Assembly: GCF_016862575.1 (NCBI RefSeq)
Contig: NZ_BONF01000008.1
Span: 372,001-436,000, forward strand
Source: Catellatospora bangladeshensis
GTDB lineage: Bacteria > Actinomycetota > Actinomycetes > Mycobacteriales > Micromonosporaceae
Direction of reading: 5' to 3'
DNA: 64,000 nucleotides
The notes below the pieces were generated by a model. That model made no database searches, had not been told where the DNA came from, and was given only the letters and a program-made list of their open reading frames with translations. Shown here piece by piece: positions 63,573 to 64,000 of the stretch (its first letter is position 1; the number at the start of each line of letters is the position of its first letter). Made by a program: the position numbers and the translations under genes.

Positions 63573-64000
63573 TCAGGCGGAGACGCCGGTGCGGGTACGC
63601 CGCATCGAGAGCACGTACTCCACCAGGGAGATCAGCACCTGCTTGGTCGACTCGCGGTTACGCGCGTCGCAGCTCACCACCGGCACGTCCGACGAGATCG
63701 CGAGCGCGTCCCGCACGTCCTGCGCGTTGTGGAACTGCTGACCGTCGAAGCAGTTGATCGCGATCAGGTAGGGCAGCTTGCGGTGTTCGAAGAAGTCGAT
63801 CGCCGCGAAGCAGTCCGCCAGCCGGCGCGTGTCCACCATGACGACCGCACCGATGGCGCCCCGCACCAGCTCGTCCCACATGAACCAGAACCGGGTCTGG
63901 CCGGGGGTGCCGAACAGGTACAGGATCAGGTCACGATCGATGGAGATACGGCCGAAGTCCATGGCCACCGTGGTGGTGGTCTTGTTGGGAATCTGGCGCG
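63573..64000 (-). CDS. Conservon-type small GTPase, C-terminal part (CvnD-like)
   Basis: The gene runs off the right edge, so only the last 142 codons are visible, including the segment RQIPNKTTTTVAMDFGRI that leads to the switch region. Recognisable G-domain motifs are LFGTPGQTRFWF (G3/switch II), INCFDG (G4) and SCDARN (G5); the P-loop lies outside the window. It resembles the MglA/CvnD-like GTPases of actinobacterial conservons, which work with a sensor kinase, a roadblock protein and a DUF742 protein that would lie beyond the edge. The adjacent lipoprotein and the large protein with a conservon-like tail may belong to the same system. Confidence 0.88.
   Translation of the reverse strand, partial: RQIPNKTTTTVAMDFGRISIDRDLILYLFGTPGQTRFWFMWDELVRGAIGAVVMVDTRRLADCFAAIDFFEHRKLPYLIAINCFDGQQFHNAQDVRDALAISSDVPVVSCDARNRESTKQVLISLVEYVLSMRRTRTGVSA

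Overview
The window is a 64 kb stretch of a very GC-rich actinobacterial chromosome. Several features point to the Micromonosporaceae (a Catellatospora- or Actinoplanes-like organism): GC-saturated third codon positions, GTP-dependent PEP carboxykinase, a biotin acyl-CoA carboxylase with a separate small epsilon subunit, a mycosin, many GTG starts, and abundant leaderless promoters (TANNNT followed 6-8 nt later by the start codon). The family assignment is inference from gene content. I saw no rRNA, tRNA, CRISPR array, prophage or IS transposase.

Layout. 1-3865: a truncated secreted cell-wall enzyme, a short-chain Z-prenyl synthase, an Rrf2 regulator and pckG, all on the minus strand. 4271-8511: an unusual one-piece ECF sigma / zinc-finger anti-sigma / membrane / exported protein and two GtrA flippase-like proteins. 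8515-13951: a PH-domain protein, birA, a small membrane protein, then acyl-CoA carboxylase beta, a NYN nuclease and the carboxylase epsilon subunit. 14088-17088: a translationally coupled three-gene operon ending in a mycosin, an orphan type VII secretion-like locus. 17099-24146: maf, an O-methyltransferase, an MFS exporter, a DrrAB-type ABC exporter with its PadR regulator, and the biotin carboxylase/BCCP subunit. 24238-29245: guaB1 and the transglutaminase / alpha-E / circularly permuted ATP-grasp operon. 29338-35433: an NAD(P)H-quinone reductase of the LpdA type and small enzymes, often in overlapping convergent pairs. 35514-42416: an M20 amidohydrolase with a structured leader, a B12-dependent acyl-CoA mutase large subunit, a membrane Ser/Thr kinase and a phosphohexomutase. 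42481-50862: a polytopic membrane protein, a methyltransferase, upp, a glycosyltransferase, and deoC with two aldehyde dehydrogenase genes. 50961-58401: a membrane protein, an acyl-CoA dehydrogenase relative, a second membrane-anchored ECF sigma factor and cydDC. 58473-64000: two uncharacterised proteins, a substrate-binding lipoprotein and a partial conservon GTPase.

Metabolically, birA, the carboxylase alpha/beta/epsilon genes, the mutase and pckG fit a propionyl-CoA to methylmalonyl-CoA to succinate to PEP theme. upp, deoC, guaB1 and the phosphohexomutase are nucleotide and sugar salvage functions.

The most distinctive feature is a dense population of long palindromic repeats of at least seven sequence families. 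Four families have arms that begin and end with GATC. One family always sits within 8 bp of a stop codon. One 53-bp palindrome with perfect 23-nt arms lies in frame inside the ECF sigma gene, where it adds a two-cysteine peptide.
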